Origin: Nitrososphaerota archaeon
GTDB taxonomy: Archaea > Thermoproteota > Nitrososphaeria > Nitrososphaerales > UBA183
Direction of reading: 5' to 3'
Assembly (NCBI GenBank): GCA_029784795.1
Contig: JAFMAW010000002.1
Location: 62,001 to 126,000, forward strand
DNA: 64,000 nt
Shown piece after piece: positions 33,360 through 42,085 of this stretch (position 1 is its first letter; each line of letters begins with the position of its first letter). The notes beneath the pieces were generated by a model. That model made no database searches and was not told where the DNA came from. It saw only the letters and a program-made list of their open reading frames with translations. Made by a program: the position numbers and the translations under genes.

Positions 33360-34364
33360 CAGTCCGACTTGACCCCGGCCCGGGACTCTGCCCCTGCCGG
33401 TAGAGGTGGGCGAGGGGCATCCTGTGGACGGGTCCCCCGAGAGGGCGATGCCCCGTTCCTTCTTCGCCTTTTCGCGCTCCTTCTCGTTGACGAGGCTCCT
33501 GACCGCGCCGTCGTAGGGCAAGTCCGCCTCGATGTAATCGGTTGCCTCCGAAGCTCGCCAGCAGCTTCAGTCTTGGGAAGGCCACCCTGAATGGCGGCTC
33601 CGTCGGCTTCCCCCCCACGGGCCTCCTCCTGACCACGGCCGCGTAGTCTTCCAGGCTCGGGATGAGAGAGTCCACAGCCTCGGTCTTCTGGGGATAGAGG
33701 AGCTTGGCCAGCTTCCTGGAGTCGTCCGGGCTGCTCCTGAAGGCGAGGACCGAGCCCACGTCGGACTGGATGGAACCCATCAGGTCGTCGGGGATCTCGG
33801 AGAGGGTCTGGGCGACCATCCAGAGGTGGAGCCCGTACTTGCGCGACTGGGAGAGGATGGTCCTGAGGATCCTCAGCTGGACTATGTCGCGGAACTCGTC
33901 GGCGGCGAGTATCACAGGCGTCCTGGCGACCGGCTCCTCCCCCGCCCTCTCCGGCCTCTTGACGCGCTTCAGGCTGATGAAGCACATCTTCATCACCACG
34001 GCAGAGGCGAAGATCCGCCTGAACTCGCTAGGGAGGCTGGAGGGGATCCTGAAGATGGTGAGCATCCCCGGCTCCATCCTCTTCTCGAGGTCGATGGTGG
34101 ACTCCCTGCTGCAGAAGGTCCTGAAGGTGATAGACGACGGGGGGAGGACGAAGTTGGATATCCTGTTGGTGACCGGCATGAAGGCGTCCTTGGGGAGCTT
34201 GGAGATCGCCTCGATGGTCTCGTGGATGAGGCAGATAGTGCGGAGATACGGTTCCGCCGAGTATTGCCAGAAGAGGGCGCTGCGGTACATGGGGGAGGCG
34301 GAGAGGCTCCTCGGCTCCGTCAGGCGGTCGGAGGCGCGGAGCAGGCTCTTCGAGCTCTGCGATT
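33360..34364 (-). pseudogene. HerA/VirB4-like ATPase, truncated and frameshifted relic
   Basis: The main frame (34363 to about 33552) contains a Walker B-like TPVILAADEFRDI and the downstream LHLWMVAQTLSEIPDDLMGSIQSDVGSVLAFR segment of HerA/TraG-type hexameric ATPases, but no Walker A; the frame opens after a stop at about 34364 and the sequence before it is not homologous. At about 33552 the frame shifts, and the adjacent frame continues EATDYIEADLPYDGAVRSLVNEKEREKAKK. So the 5' half is gone and the 3' end is shifted. Plus-strand open frames here are shadows. Confidence 0.75.
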
Positions 34365-34483
34365 ATCTCTCGAACCGGGACTACTGACCCGATCCGTCCG
34401 GAGGGCCTGCCACGGTCCCCCCTCGCCGCGCGGCGGCGCGCGAACCGGCTTGCCTGCCTGCGGACGCGGCCCGTCCTCGCGCT

Positions 34484-34498
34484 TTAAACGGATATATC
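34484..34498 (+). promoter_or_regulatory. TATA-like box for the gene at 34521
   Basis: TTAAACGGATATATC contains two AT-rich cores, the second (GATATATC) centred about 27 bp before ATG 34521. A leaderless transcript is expected. The flank 34388-34480 is GC-rich with a GCGCGGCGGCGCGCG run and holds nothing else. Confidence 0.55.
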
Positions 34499-34520
34499 GC
34501 GGCCAGCCGATGGCACGGCC

Positions 34521-34766
34521 ATGAACGAATCGAGGGAAGCTGAAGACATAGAGAAGGGACTCTTCGAAGGACTCATCGAGGCGTTGAGCGACAAGCACTC
34601 CCAGCTGGACATCAACTTTCAGCACGCGAAAATGAACCTGCTGGGCTCGCAGCTCGGCTGCGAGCTGAACGGCGTCCTGAGCGTCAGCGTCCACATGAGA
34701 GAGCTGACAGAGGACGAGAAGAGGGCCTCGGCCGAGAAGAACGTCGCGCTGATGTCACAGAAGTAA
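34521..34766 (+). CDS. Small conserved-looking protein of unknown function
   Basis: 81 residues, mixed charge, no membrane segment: a helical N-terminal part (EDIEKGLFEGLIEALSDKH) and then strands (NLLGSQLGCELNGVLSVSVHMRELTEDE). Good promoter upstream and normal codon use support a real gene. No family recognised. Confidence 0.6.
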   Translation: MNESREAEDIEKGLFEGLIEALSDKHSQLDINFQHAKMNLLGSQLGCELNGVLSVSVHMRELTEDEKRASAEKNVALMSQK

Positions 34767-34825
34767 GGGCCAAGGCGGCCCTGTCCCTCCTTCTTGCTCT
34801 TGGTCGCTGCCGGTCAGGTCTTCCT

Positions 34826-35257
34826 TTACCGTAGGGTTTCCAGCAGTCTCCCCAGTTTCAGGGGATTCGCCGTCATGTGGCCTGTGAGCCTCGACGCCCT
34901 GTTCCCCATGCTCAGCAGTCTCTGGTCCTTGTCGTAGAGCGTGAGCGTCCAGCCCATCTCAGAGAGCCTCCTCGCCATCCCCTCCGACTCCACGAGCAGC
35001 GTCCCCACGCCGCCCCGCCCCCTTCCGAGGCCGAGCATCTTCCCCAGCCTGATGCCGCTCTGCTTTATCCCGTCGGCCTCTATGCTGAGCACCCTGGATT
35101 CGGAATCTAGCCGCACCATTGGGGCCCCGTTCACCGACACGCTCAGGCCCCCTGACTTGAAGCGGGGGAGAAGGCCAAGCACTGCCGCGAACTGCAGACG
35201 GGCAGGAGGCGGCTTCCTGCCGTCTCGTCCCTTCCGGACTTTCGACGTAGATCTCAG
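34826..35257 (-). CDS. Uncharacterised protein; coding frame extends upstream of first canonical start
   Basis: From GTG 35182 the protein is 118 residues (LGLLPRFKSGGLSVSVNG onward, ending LKLGRLLETLR). The same frame is open and protein-like for 25 more residues upstream (RSTSKVRKGRDGRKPPPARL, then QFAAV) to a CTG at 35257. A TATA-like CTTTATTTC (35283-35291) lies about 30 bp before that CTG, which would make a leaderless CTG start. No family recognised; a beta-rich fold of the single-domain type with GLGRGRGG in a loop. Confidence 0.55.
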   Translation of the reverse strand: MRSTSKVRKGRDGRKPPPARLQFAAVLGLLPRFKSGGLSVSVNGAPMVRLDSESRVLSIEADGIKQSGIRLGKMLGLGRGRGGVGTLLVESEGMARRLSEMGWTLTLYDKDQRLLSMGNRASRLTGHMTANPLKLGRLLETLR

Positions 35258-35413
35258 CCCCTGTTCGTACGTCGTCCCCGCTCGATGAAATAAAGCGTTC
35301 TGTCGGAGCTGCCTGGCTGTCCGTGTGAGGGAGTTTGCCTTTCGTTCTCGTTCGCTCGCCGGCCACGCGAAGAAAGACTAAATCGGCGGCGCGGTGGAAC
35401 GGCTACGTCGTCG

Positions 35414-36871
35414 TTGCAGCCCACCTACCTGTCTTACGATAGGGGGACCCTCCTCGTCAGGGGCGAGGCCAAGGTCCCCTACTCCACCTGGGACGACAGG
35501 GTGAGGGCGTTCAGGGCCCAGGCCCTCTACTACAGGGAGATAGTCGACTTCCTGAGGAAGAGCGAGCTGGGGGAGGTCAAGGACGGGGTGGAGGACCTCC
35601 CACCCTGCCCCGAGCTGAGGTTCAAGGGGAAGCTCAGGGCGTACCAGAGGAAGGCGCTCGACTCCTGGGACAGGGCGGGGAGGCGGGGGGTCATAGTGCT
35701 CCCCACGGGCGCGGGCAAGACGGTGATAGGCATGAAGGCGATGGAGCTGGTGAACAGGCCCGCGGTGGTGATCGTCCCGACCCTGGACCTCCTAGAGCAG
35801 TGGAGGAGGAGGGTCGCGGAAGACCTTGGCATCGAGGTCGGCGTCTACGGCGGGGGAGAGAACTCTCTGAAGGCAGTGACCATCGCGACGTACGACTCCG
35901 CCTTCCTGAGGGCGTCGGAGCTGGGCAACAGGTTCTCCCTGTTAATCGCTGACGAGACGCACCACCTCCCCGCGGAGAGCTTCAGGCAGATAGCGGAGAT
36001 GTTCACGGCCCCATACAGGCTGGGGCTCACAGCCACATACGAGAGGGACGACATGCTCCACCTGGAGCTGCCGAGGCTCATCGGTGGCGTGGTCTACAGG
36101 CTCGACCCCGAGGACCTTGCGGGCAGGTACCTCTCGGACTACACCGTGGAGAGAGTGAACGTGGAGCTGACCGAGGGTGAAAAAGCAGAGTACCGCCAGA
36201 ACTACAGGCAGTTCACGGACTACCTGGAGAAGAACCGCATCTGGATGAGGACACCCATGGACTTCCAGAGGTTCATAATGAGGACGTCCAGGGACCCGGA
36301 GGCGAGGAGGGCACTCCTCGCCAGGAACAGGGCGGTCAAGGTGGCCTTCGACTCGGAGGCGAAGCTTGACAGGCTGGAGGGAATACTCCGGGAGAACCCG
36401 GACGAGAGGGTCCTGGTCTTCACCCAGCACAACGACCTGGTCTACAGGATATCGAAGCGCTTCCTCCTCCCTTTCATCACCCACACCACGGCGAAGGGGG
36501 AGAGGTTCGAGGTCCTGAAGGGGTTCAGGGAGGGGAGGTTCAGGGCCGTAGCCACCTCGAAGGTCCTCGACGAGGGGATAGACGTCCCCGAGGCCTCCAT
36601 AGGGGTGATAGTGAGCGGGACTGGCTCGTCAAGGGAGTTCGTCCAGCGGCTCGGGAGACTTCTCAGGAAGAGCGAGGGGAAGGGGAAGGCGAGGCTGATC
36701 GAGCTGGTCTCGAGGGAGACTGCTGAGACGAGGACGAGCTCGAGGAGGAAACGAACCAGGGGAAGGAGGGGTACGCGGAAGGGAGAACCAAAAGCCGAAG
36801 AAGAGGAGGAAAGCGCCCCCGAGCCTGTCGTGACGAAGGGGGCCGACGAGGGAGAACTCTACGAGGAGTAG
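35414..36871 (+). CDS. xpb: XPB/Rad25-type DNA helicase
   Basis: 485 residues, superfamily 2. N-terminal damage-recognition part, then Walker A LPTGAGKTV (96-104), DETH box at 180-183, LTATYERDD (the RED-like residues), motif V SKVLDEGIDVPEAS and motif VI QRLGRLLRKSEGKG. A basic/acidic tail (RRKRTRGRRG, then EEEEE) follows. Pairs with the Bax1 nuclease encoded next, as in other archaea, for nucleotide-excision-type repair. TTG start. Confidence 0.95.
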   Translation: MQPTYLSYDRGTLLVRGEAKVPYSTWDDRVRAFRAQALYYREIVDFLRKSELGEVKDGVEDLPPCPELRFKGKLRAYQRKALDSWDRAGRRGVIVLPTGAGKTVIGMKAMELVNRPAVVIVPTLDLLEQWRRRVAEDLGIEVGVYGGGENSLKAVTIATYDSAFLRASELGNRFSLLIADETHHLPAESFRQIAEMFTAPYRLGLTATYERDDMLHLELPRLIGGVVYRLDPEDLAGRYLSDYTVERVNVELTEGEKAEYRQNYRQFTDYLEKNRIWMRTPMDFQRFIMRTSRDPEARRALLARNRAVKVAFDSEAKLDRLEGILRENPDERVLVFTQHNDLVYRISKRFLLPFITHTTAKGERFEVLKGFREGRFRAVATSKVLDEGIDVPEASIGVIVSGTGSSREFVQRLGRLLRKSEGKGKARLIELVSRETAETRTSSRRKRTRGRRGTRKGEPKAEEEEESAPEPVVTKGADEGELYEE

Positions 36872-36880
36872 CGGATTGGG

Positions 36881-38473
36881 ATGCTCCCGTCGAACCTGCT
36901 AAGGGCCAAGATATCCAGGGGGAAGATGCGCCCCCTCTACGTCAGCCTCGACGCGGACATGCTGGCCCTCGCCGAGAGGGTCACCGGCGTCTACCGCGAC
37001 TCCCTAGGGAAGAGGAAGGGAGAGCTCCTCGAGAGGCTCGCCGAGGTGGAGGGGGAGGGGTACGACTTCAAGCTGGTCAGGGGCCTGGCGGCCCTCCTCG
37101 AGAGGAGGTGCGTCTTCGAGGCCGAGAGCGCTGTGGACCCGATGCAGGCGAGGACGGCCGTCTTCGAAGAGGCGAGCAGGAGGAGGGTGACGTCGGCCAA
37201 GGAAAGGGGAGAGGTGGTCCTGGCACTCGCTGCGAAGCTGGGCGTGACTGAAGAGGCGCTCGAGAGAACCCTCTACAGCGACCTGGACGAGGAGCTGGTG
37301 CTTAAGGGGTTCGAGCCTCTCGACCCAGGGCTCCTCCTCAAGAGGTACAACCTCTCCCTCACCCAGACCCTCCTCTTCAAGTCGCTCAGGGTCGAGTTCT
37401 CCGCGTCTGGGAACTGGAAGAACATCTTCCGGGGCGTGAAGAGGTTCGGTCTGATCTACTCGGTGGAGAAGAACGACGACGGGGATGGCAGGGGCGGATA
37501 CACCGTCTCCCTGGACGGCCCCCTCTCCCTCTTCAAGCTGACCGACCGCTACGGCACGTCCGTGGCCAAGCTCCTCCCCATGATCGCAGCATCCGAGTCT
37601 TGGAGGATCAAGGCCGAGATACTCTCGAGGAGCAGGGGGAACCGGGTCTACACCTTCGAGACGGAGAGCGGTGAGCTGAAGGGCACGATAGACACGTCCG
37701 ACGACTGGGGCGGCCCGACGACCAAACTCTACGACAGCTCCGTGGAGGAGAAGTTCGCGAAGTCTTTCGCCTCCTACGGCTCCGGGTGGTCGGTGAAGAG
37801 GGAGCCGGAGCCCCTCATCGCGGGGAGGCACGTGCTGATACCCGACTTCGGCTTCGAGAAGGGAGGGGCGAAAGTCTACCTGGAGGTGGTCGGCTTCTGG
37901 ACCCCGGGATACCTGGAGAGGAAGATAGACAAGCTGGAATCAATCGTCGGAGTGGACATGGTCATAGCGGTGGACGAGAGCCTCGCCTGCGCCAAGGTGG
38001 AGAGGCTGAAACGCAAAGCCGTGGTCATATATTACAAGAAGGAGGTCCCGGTCAAGCCGGTGATCGAGCACCTGAAGGAGAGGGAGGCGTCGATGCTGAG
38101 GACGCAGGCGGGGACGATCAGGAAGGAGGACATCGCCCTCGATGGGGACGTCGTGAGCCTGGGAGACATCGCGAAGGAGAAGGGGGTCTCCGTCGAGTCG
38201 CTGACATTGGCCCTGGCGGGTTTCGAGGCAGACGGGTACGTGAGGGCAGGAGACCTTTTCGTCTCGAAGGCGAAGCTCGGGGAGATAGACGGGAAGCTCG
38301 CGGGGGTCGAGATGCTCGTCGACGCCCTGAGGATAATCGAGGCTTCAGGGGTAAGAGAGGAGGACGGGCAGAAGGTGCTGGACGCCCTGGGTTACACCTC
38401 AATCTGGACGGGGATGGAGGTGGAGAAGGTCAGGATATCCAAGAGCAAGGCCGCATCGGAAGGCGCGGCCTAG
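36881..38473 (+). CDS. bax1: Bax1 endonuclease (DUF790), XPB partner
   Basis: 530 residues. LPSNLLRAKISRGKMRPLYV is the usual DUF790 N-terminus. The nuclease part near 330-360 shows HVLIPDFGFEKGGAKVYLEVVGFWTPGYLERKIDKL with the acidic and lysine residues of a PD-(D/E)XK-like site (D..xxE..K). Bax1 binds XPB and cuts forked DNA. The gene starts 9 bp after xpb. The C-terminal extension of about 150 residues is helical and of unknown role. Confidence 0.93.
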   Translation: MLPSNLLRAKISRGKMRPLYVSLDADMLALAERVTGVYRDSLGKRKGELLERLAEVEGEGYDFKLVRGLAALLERRCVFEAESAVDPMQARTAVFEEASRRRVTSAKERGEVVLALAAKLGVTEEALERTLYSDLDEELVLKGFEPLDPGLLLKRYNLSLTQTLLFKSLRVEFSASGNWKNIFRGVKRFGLIYSVEKNDDGDGRGGYTVSLDGPLSLFKLTDRYGTSVAKLLPMIAASESWRIKAEILSRSRGNRVYTFETESGELKGTIDTSDDWGGPTTKLYDSSVEEKFAKSFASYGSGWSVKREPEPLIAGRHVLIPDFGFEKGGAKVYLEVVGFWTPGYLERKIDKLESIVGVDMVIAVDESLACAKVERLKRKAVVIYYKKEVPVKPVIEHLKEREASMLRTQAGTIRKEDIALDGDVVSLGDIAKEKGVSVESLTLALAGFEADGYVRAGDLFVSKAKLGEIDGKLAGVEMLVDALRIIEASGVREEDGQKVLDALGYTSIWTGMEVEKVRISKSKAASEGAA

Positions 38474-38605
38474 ATTAGGTTCCGACCTGGCTAGGAAACC
38501 TATCAAGAGCGGTCACGGTGTAATCCTGCCTGTCCCGGATTCATGTAGGACGGCGGACGAAGAGAGCGGGAACGCTAAAGGGAGAGGCCGTAGCCTGACG
38601 CCTCG

Positions 38606-38710
38606 ATGCGGTGTTATTGCGGGAGGCCGCTGACGAAGACCGAGAGCGGGGCTTGGGTTTGCCGTCAGTGCAAGCGGGACCCGGTGAACTGTGAGTGCTT
38701 CCCGGTCTGA
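38606..38710 (+). CDS. 34-residue zinc-finger microprotein
   Basis: MRCYCGRPLTKTESGAWVCR, then QCKRDPVNCECFPV: two cysteine pairs (CxC, CxxC) and two more near the end. A TATA-like ACGCTAAAGG is about 30 bp upstream. Similar in style to the microprotein at 19342-19464. Too short for firm assignment, but the cysteine density in one frame is unlikely by chance. Confidence 0.5.
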   Translation: MRCYCGRPLTKTESGAWVCRQCKRDPVNCECFPV

Positions 38711-38842
38711 CTTCCGGGTTTCGTCGAAGTCAATGGGTAGTCTGCCGATGATTCTGCTCGTATCCAGATCGAAGAACGCCTGACAAGGAGATGGGACTGG
38801 TCAATACTTCCAAAGGAAGATGCGGCTCCCGCAACGGACTGT

Positions 38843-39266
38843 TTGAATTCAGAGCTATGGAGGAGCATCTGGAATCATGCAAACGGCGAAAGAGTGAAGA
38901 AAGTTCTGCTCCTTCACGACGGAGACATGGTAAACATCCGCCCAAAGGGAAGACGAATATCTTCTCTCTTGGCGTCGCTTGCTCGCCCTGTCAGCGGCCA
39001 CCAAGGATTTGGTTGGTGTCATGTTCTCCGAAAAGATTTGAACGAAGGAGGCTGTTCAGTTTTCCATCTTCAAGTCGTCTCCTTTGATCGGAAGAGGGCT
39101 GCAAGGAATGAGCGAATACGCGATGGTGACAGGCGTGGTCAGAGGAAACGACGCCGTACGAAATCTATTCGAACCTGGTTTTGTCCTTCAAGAAAATGAC
39201 GCCCTGCTGGCCTCGGGCGGCTCAAGTGACCTCGGAGTCTTGGAGGCCAGAGCAAAGGCGGCCTAA
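38843..39266 (+). pseudogene. Frameshifted gene ending in a TrkA_C-like domain
   Basis: One frame (38843 to about 39040) gives ELWRSIWNHANGERVKKVLL, then LHDGDMVNIRPKGRR. Near 39040-39050 the sense moves to another frame, which runs EAVQFSIFKSSPLIGRGL, then AMVTGVVRGNDAVRNLFEPGFVLQENDALLASGGSSDL to TAA at 39266. The latter is the layout of TrkA_C (RCK C-lobe) domains of K+ channel and transporter regulators. The front part is not identified. The remainder of a transporter or channel is missing, so this is a remnant. Confidence 0.55.
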
Positions 39267-39446
39267 TCTCGTGGCGGCACCGGCGGGCAATCCTGAGGAA
39301 TAAGAGCTAACATAATCTAACTCGTATAAGTTCGCATTGCGCTCGATTTTCTAGCAGCTTGCTCCGCGTTCGAATCACCCCAGAGAAAATTGGCCGATTC
39401 TTCCCGATGGGTAGAGTCTTGCAGGAACGAATCAGGGGAACCTAAC

Positions 39447-40391
39447 CTAAACTGCCATTTCCGGTGCCCTCCTCTTCTCTGCTGTCTGCTCGTCAAGCCA
39501 CGCATCTATCTGTCCGGAACAATCGTGAGTTCCATTTACGAAGTCCATGTAGACATTCGTTACACCTTCTATGGCCTTGGCTTTCAAGTAGTTCTGCTCA
39601 GCATCGGTGATTCTGCTTGTAAACATCATAAACATCGCATTCGACGATGAAGGATCTACCATCCTGCAAAAACTATTCTGCTTGAACGTTTCCGTTATCT
39701 CCTCGATGGCGTAACGCCATTTTGCACTGTCTATCCAGAACATGAGGCCGTAGAGAATGGTGCCCGTCACATGTTTCATGTCAAAGACAGGAGCTACGAA
39801 GAAGGCCCGATCTCTCACCAATTTCCCAAGACGGTAGTTTATAGCGCGAGGGGTCAGGCCTAGCTCCTCGGCTATCTTCCTTGATGGTTTCAGGGCATCG
39901 TACCTGAGTGACTTGATGACTTTCCAATCACCTTCGCGCAGCCTTCGCTTTACGGGCGGCATCTGAAAGTCGTAAAGTTTCAAGGGCTCCGAGTTTGTGA
40001 GCGTCTTCGCGAGAGCGAGAATCCTGTCTAGATCAGATAACTTCTCGTAGACGACGGTAACGCGGAGAGAGTTGACGCACTCGTCTATTCGCAAGATTTC
40101 TTTGACAAGTTTTAGCTTGGCAAGTGCACTATTTTTCGCCGCGGCATCCTTGAATGGGAACAGGTAGGAGGACGACTTTGATTTTATGGCAGCCACGTTG
40201 GGGTAAGTTTGGTAGTATTTTACAAAGCCATTTTCTTCCATCTTCCTGACTCTTTCTCTCACAGTCTTTTGATTAATGCCTAGATTCGCTGCAATCCTCG
40301 CGAAACTTGGCCGCCGATTCGTTGCACGGATAGGGAATTGATAGTCAAAGCCCAAATCCCACAAGATGACCGCGTCAAGCGAGTCCAACAC
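39447..40391 (-). CDS. Lrp/AsnC-type regulator with two winged-helix domains
   Basis: 314 residues. First HTH at about 25-60 (SFARIAANLGINQKTVRERVRKMEENGFVK), second at about 155-195 (DWKVIKSLRYDALKPSRKIAEELGLTPRAINYRLGKLV), and C-terminal effector-like segment. A double-HTH form is common in archaea. The codon use is AT-richer than the neighbouring core genes. A truncated relative lies at 41744-42082. Confidence 0.75.
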   Translation of the reverse strand: MLDSLDAVILWDLGFDYQFPIRATNRRPSFARIAANLGINQKTVRERVRKMEENGFVKYYQTYPNVAAIKSKSSSYLFPFKDAAAKNSALAKLKLVKEILRIDECVNSLRVTVVYEKLSDLDRILALAKTLTNSEPLKLYDFQMPPVKRRLREGDWKVIKSLRYDALKPSRKIAEELGLTPRAINYRLGKLVRDRAFFVAPVFDMKHVTGTILYGLMFWIDSAKWRYAIEEITETFKQNSFCRMVDPSSSNAMFMMFTSRITDAEQNYLKAKAIEGVTNVYMDFVNGTHDCSGQIDAWLDEQTAEKRRAPEMAV

Positions 40392-40548
40392 TTGTCTTGC
40401 GCTATGTGCGGGCGTGATTGCATAATAAGTGCTTTTCCGGACGCCCTTTATTTCTGGCTTCTTGGGAAAGACACCGCATCATTGTTTCCCATTCGACCAC
40501 CATCGCCGGCATTGATGAGATATAGTCTGGGCGCATCAAGCCGAAGCC

Positions 40549-41073
40549 ATGGAAAAGAAATACAGCTACATCCACATCTTCGCTCGCGACGTGCCCGTAG
40601 ACACCCGTACAGCTTTTGATTGGATGACGGAGTACAGCCAGGATGACATGCGATTCTACGACGCGGAGGCGGGGACTCGCAGCTTTCAGCGGCAGGGTCA
40701 AAACAAGATTAAGCTTACAACCGAGGAACGAGAAAAGGGGCATGAGCTCAAGATAGACGGTATAGTCACTTTGTCTCCTCCAGATCGCTGGAATTATGTC
40801 GGGGTAATGATCCGCGATGGGACGGTCGTCGCAAGTTTCGAAGAGTACTTTTCGCTAGACCAACTCGCCGAAAACACGTCTAGATTTACGATCCGCATCG
40901 AGGCACGACCGTTGGCTCTGAGCTTCAAGCTCTACGTGACTTTCTTCTCCAAGAAGCTGGATGCTTGGCTGGATGGACCTCACGATAGGATCGTGCGTGC
41001 GATGGTCTCTGAATGCACCGGCAATAGACCACCGTCACCACCAACAACAACGGCAACTATAGCTCAGGTGTAG
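40549..41073 (+). CDS. SRPBCC/START-like small-ligand protein
   Basis: 174 residues. IFARDVPVDTRTAFDWMTEYSQDDMRFYD begins like polyketide-cyclase/START-type domains that bind hydrophobic ligands; a mixed beta-sheet and C-terminal helix (KLDAWLDGPHDRIVRAMVSE) follow. The function is unknown. TATA-like GAGATATAGTC about 28 bp upstream suggests a leaderless transcript. Confidence 0.5.
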   Translation: MEKKYSYIHIFARDVPVDTRTAFDWMTEYSQDDMRFYDAEAGTRSFQRQGQNKIKLTTEEREKGHELKIDGIVTLSPPDRWNYVGVMIRDGTVVASFEEYFSLDQLAENTSRFTIRIEARPLALSFKLYVTFFSKKLDAWLDGPHDRIVRAMVSECTGNRPPSPPTTTATIAQV

Positions 41074-41093
41074 AGCGAGCAAGCACACGCATA

Positions 41094-41609
41094 ATGGTGA
41101 AATCGATGTCGCTGATCGTGACCGCTCTAGCATTCTTGCACGTCTTCTCGGCCATAGGCTACCTGGGAAGCGCGTTGACCTTCGGACTGGTTATAGGTCC
41201 TAGACTTCCGAAGCTCTCGCCGACCACTTCGAACGAGTTTTTCGCCAAGGTGGGTCCAGCGTTCGTCAGGTTCACTGAAATATTCTCTTGGATGACCATC
41301 ATATTCGGTCTGGTATTCCTGTATGCGATCACGGGCGGTAATCTCTCGCTGGTTTTCCCTTCGAGCTCATGGGGCCTCAGCATGAGCGCTGGCATGGTCT
41401 CGGCGCTGGCGGCATTTCTGATAGGAATCGTGTGGGTCACTAGATCGGCGAAGCGTTTGGTGAAGCACGCACAGGCCTTGTTGTTGGCTCCTGGCCAACC
41501 CCCTCAAGAGATGCTGAAATTGGCACGCACACTGAAGATTTCGTCAACAATTGGACTCTTGCTCCTTATTGCTGCAGTCGTGTTCATGGTTGTTGCTGCG
41601 TCCATGTAG
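41094..41609 (+). CDS. Four-span membrane protein, DUF2269/CopD-like
   Basis: 171 residues with four membrane segments at about 10-32, 60-82, 95-118 and 148-168. LHVFSAIGYLGSALTFGLVIGPRL resembles the first span and loop of DUF2269/CopD-like proteins. It follows the START-like gene by 20 bp on the same strand. Confidence 0.6.
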   Translation: MVKSMSLIVTALAFLHVFSAIGYLGSALTFGLVIGPRLPKLSPTTSNEFFAKVGPAFVRFTEIFSWMTIIFGLVFLYAITGGNLSLVFPSSSWGLSMSAGMVSALAAFLIGIVWVTRSAKRLVKHAQALLLAPGQPPQEMLKLARTLKISSTIGLLLLIAAVVFMVVAASM

Positions 41610-41743
41610 AACTTTGTGGGTTGATCCTTTCCAGAGGACACAGATTGTAAGCTACCGTGCTTTGCGATTAGACCGCCATTGAAATCAGCGCGTGTTGACT
41701 TGCCTTATATCCAGACCCAGTGAAGCCAATGTCGGCGCCGTAA

Positions 41744-42082
41744 TTGGACCTGTTGGACACAGGCATACTCCGGGAGCTCATCACCGACGTGCCCAATAGG
41801 TGTCTCCAGCCCGACATCAAGAAGTCATACGTTTCGATTGCGAAGAAACTCGACACCACGGAAGACACAGTCAGGAACGGGGTGAGATGGTTGCATGATA
41901 GGGGCATCGTCAGAGGCTGGAGACTCGGCGTGGGCCCGACTCTGTTCGGTTACCGAACCAGTTTCCTCTTTTTTGACTCTCCTTCGCGAATGGACAAGTA
42001 CGAGGTCTTGGGAAGGCTCAGAAGGATTTCCGGGATACTTTGGATTGTCGATTACTCCGGGAACTTCGCCGGATTCTACTAA
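41744..42082 (+). pseudogene. Truncated Lrp/AsnC-type regulator
   Basis: 112 residues from a TTG: an N-terminal HTH (YVSIAKKLDTTEDTVRNGVRWLHDRGIVRGWRLGVGP) and the beginning of the ligand domain (FGYRTSFLFFDSP), then ends at YSGNFAGFY. The family normally continues for 150-200 residues. The break near 42065 is where the surface-protein relic begins, so this looks like a deletion or recombination junction between two genes. Confidence 0.6.
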
Positions 42083-42085
42083 TGT

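Noticed and set aside
33704..34387. Plus-strand open frame opposite the HerA-like relic
   Set aside because: No start signal and the minus-strand sense shows conserved ATPase motifs.
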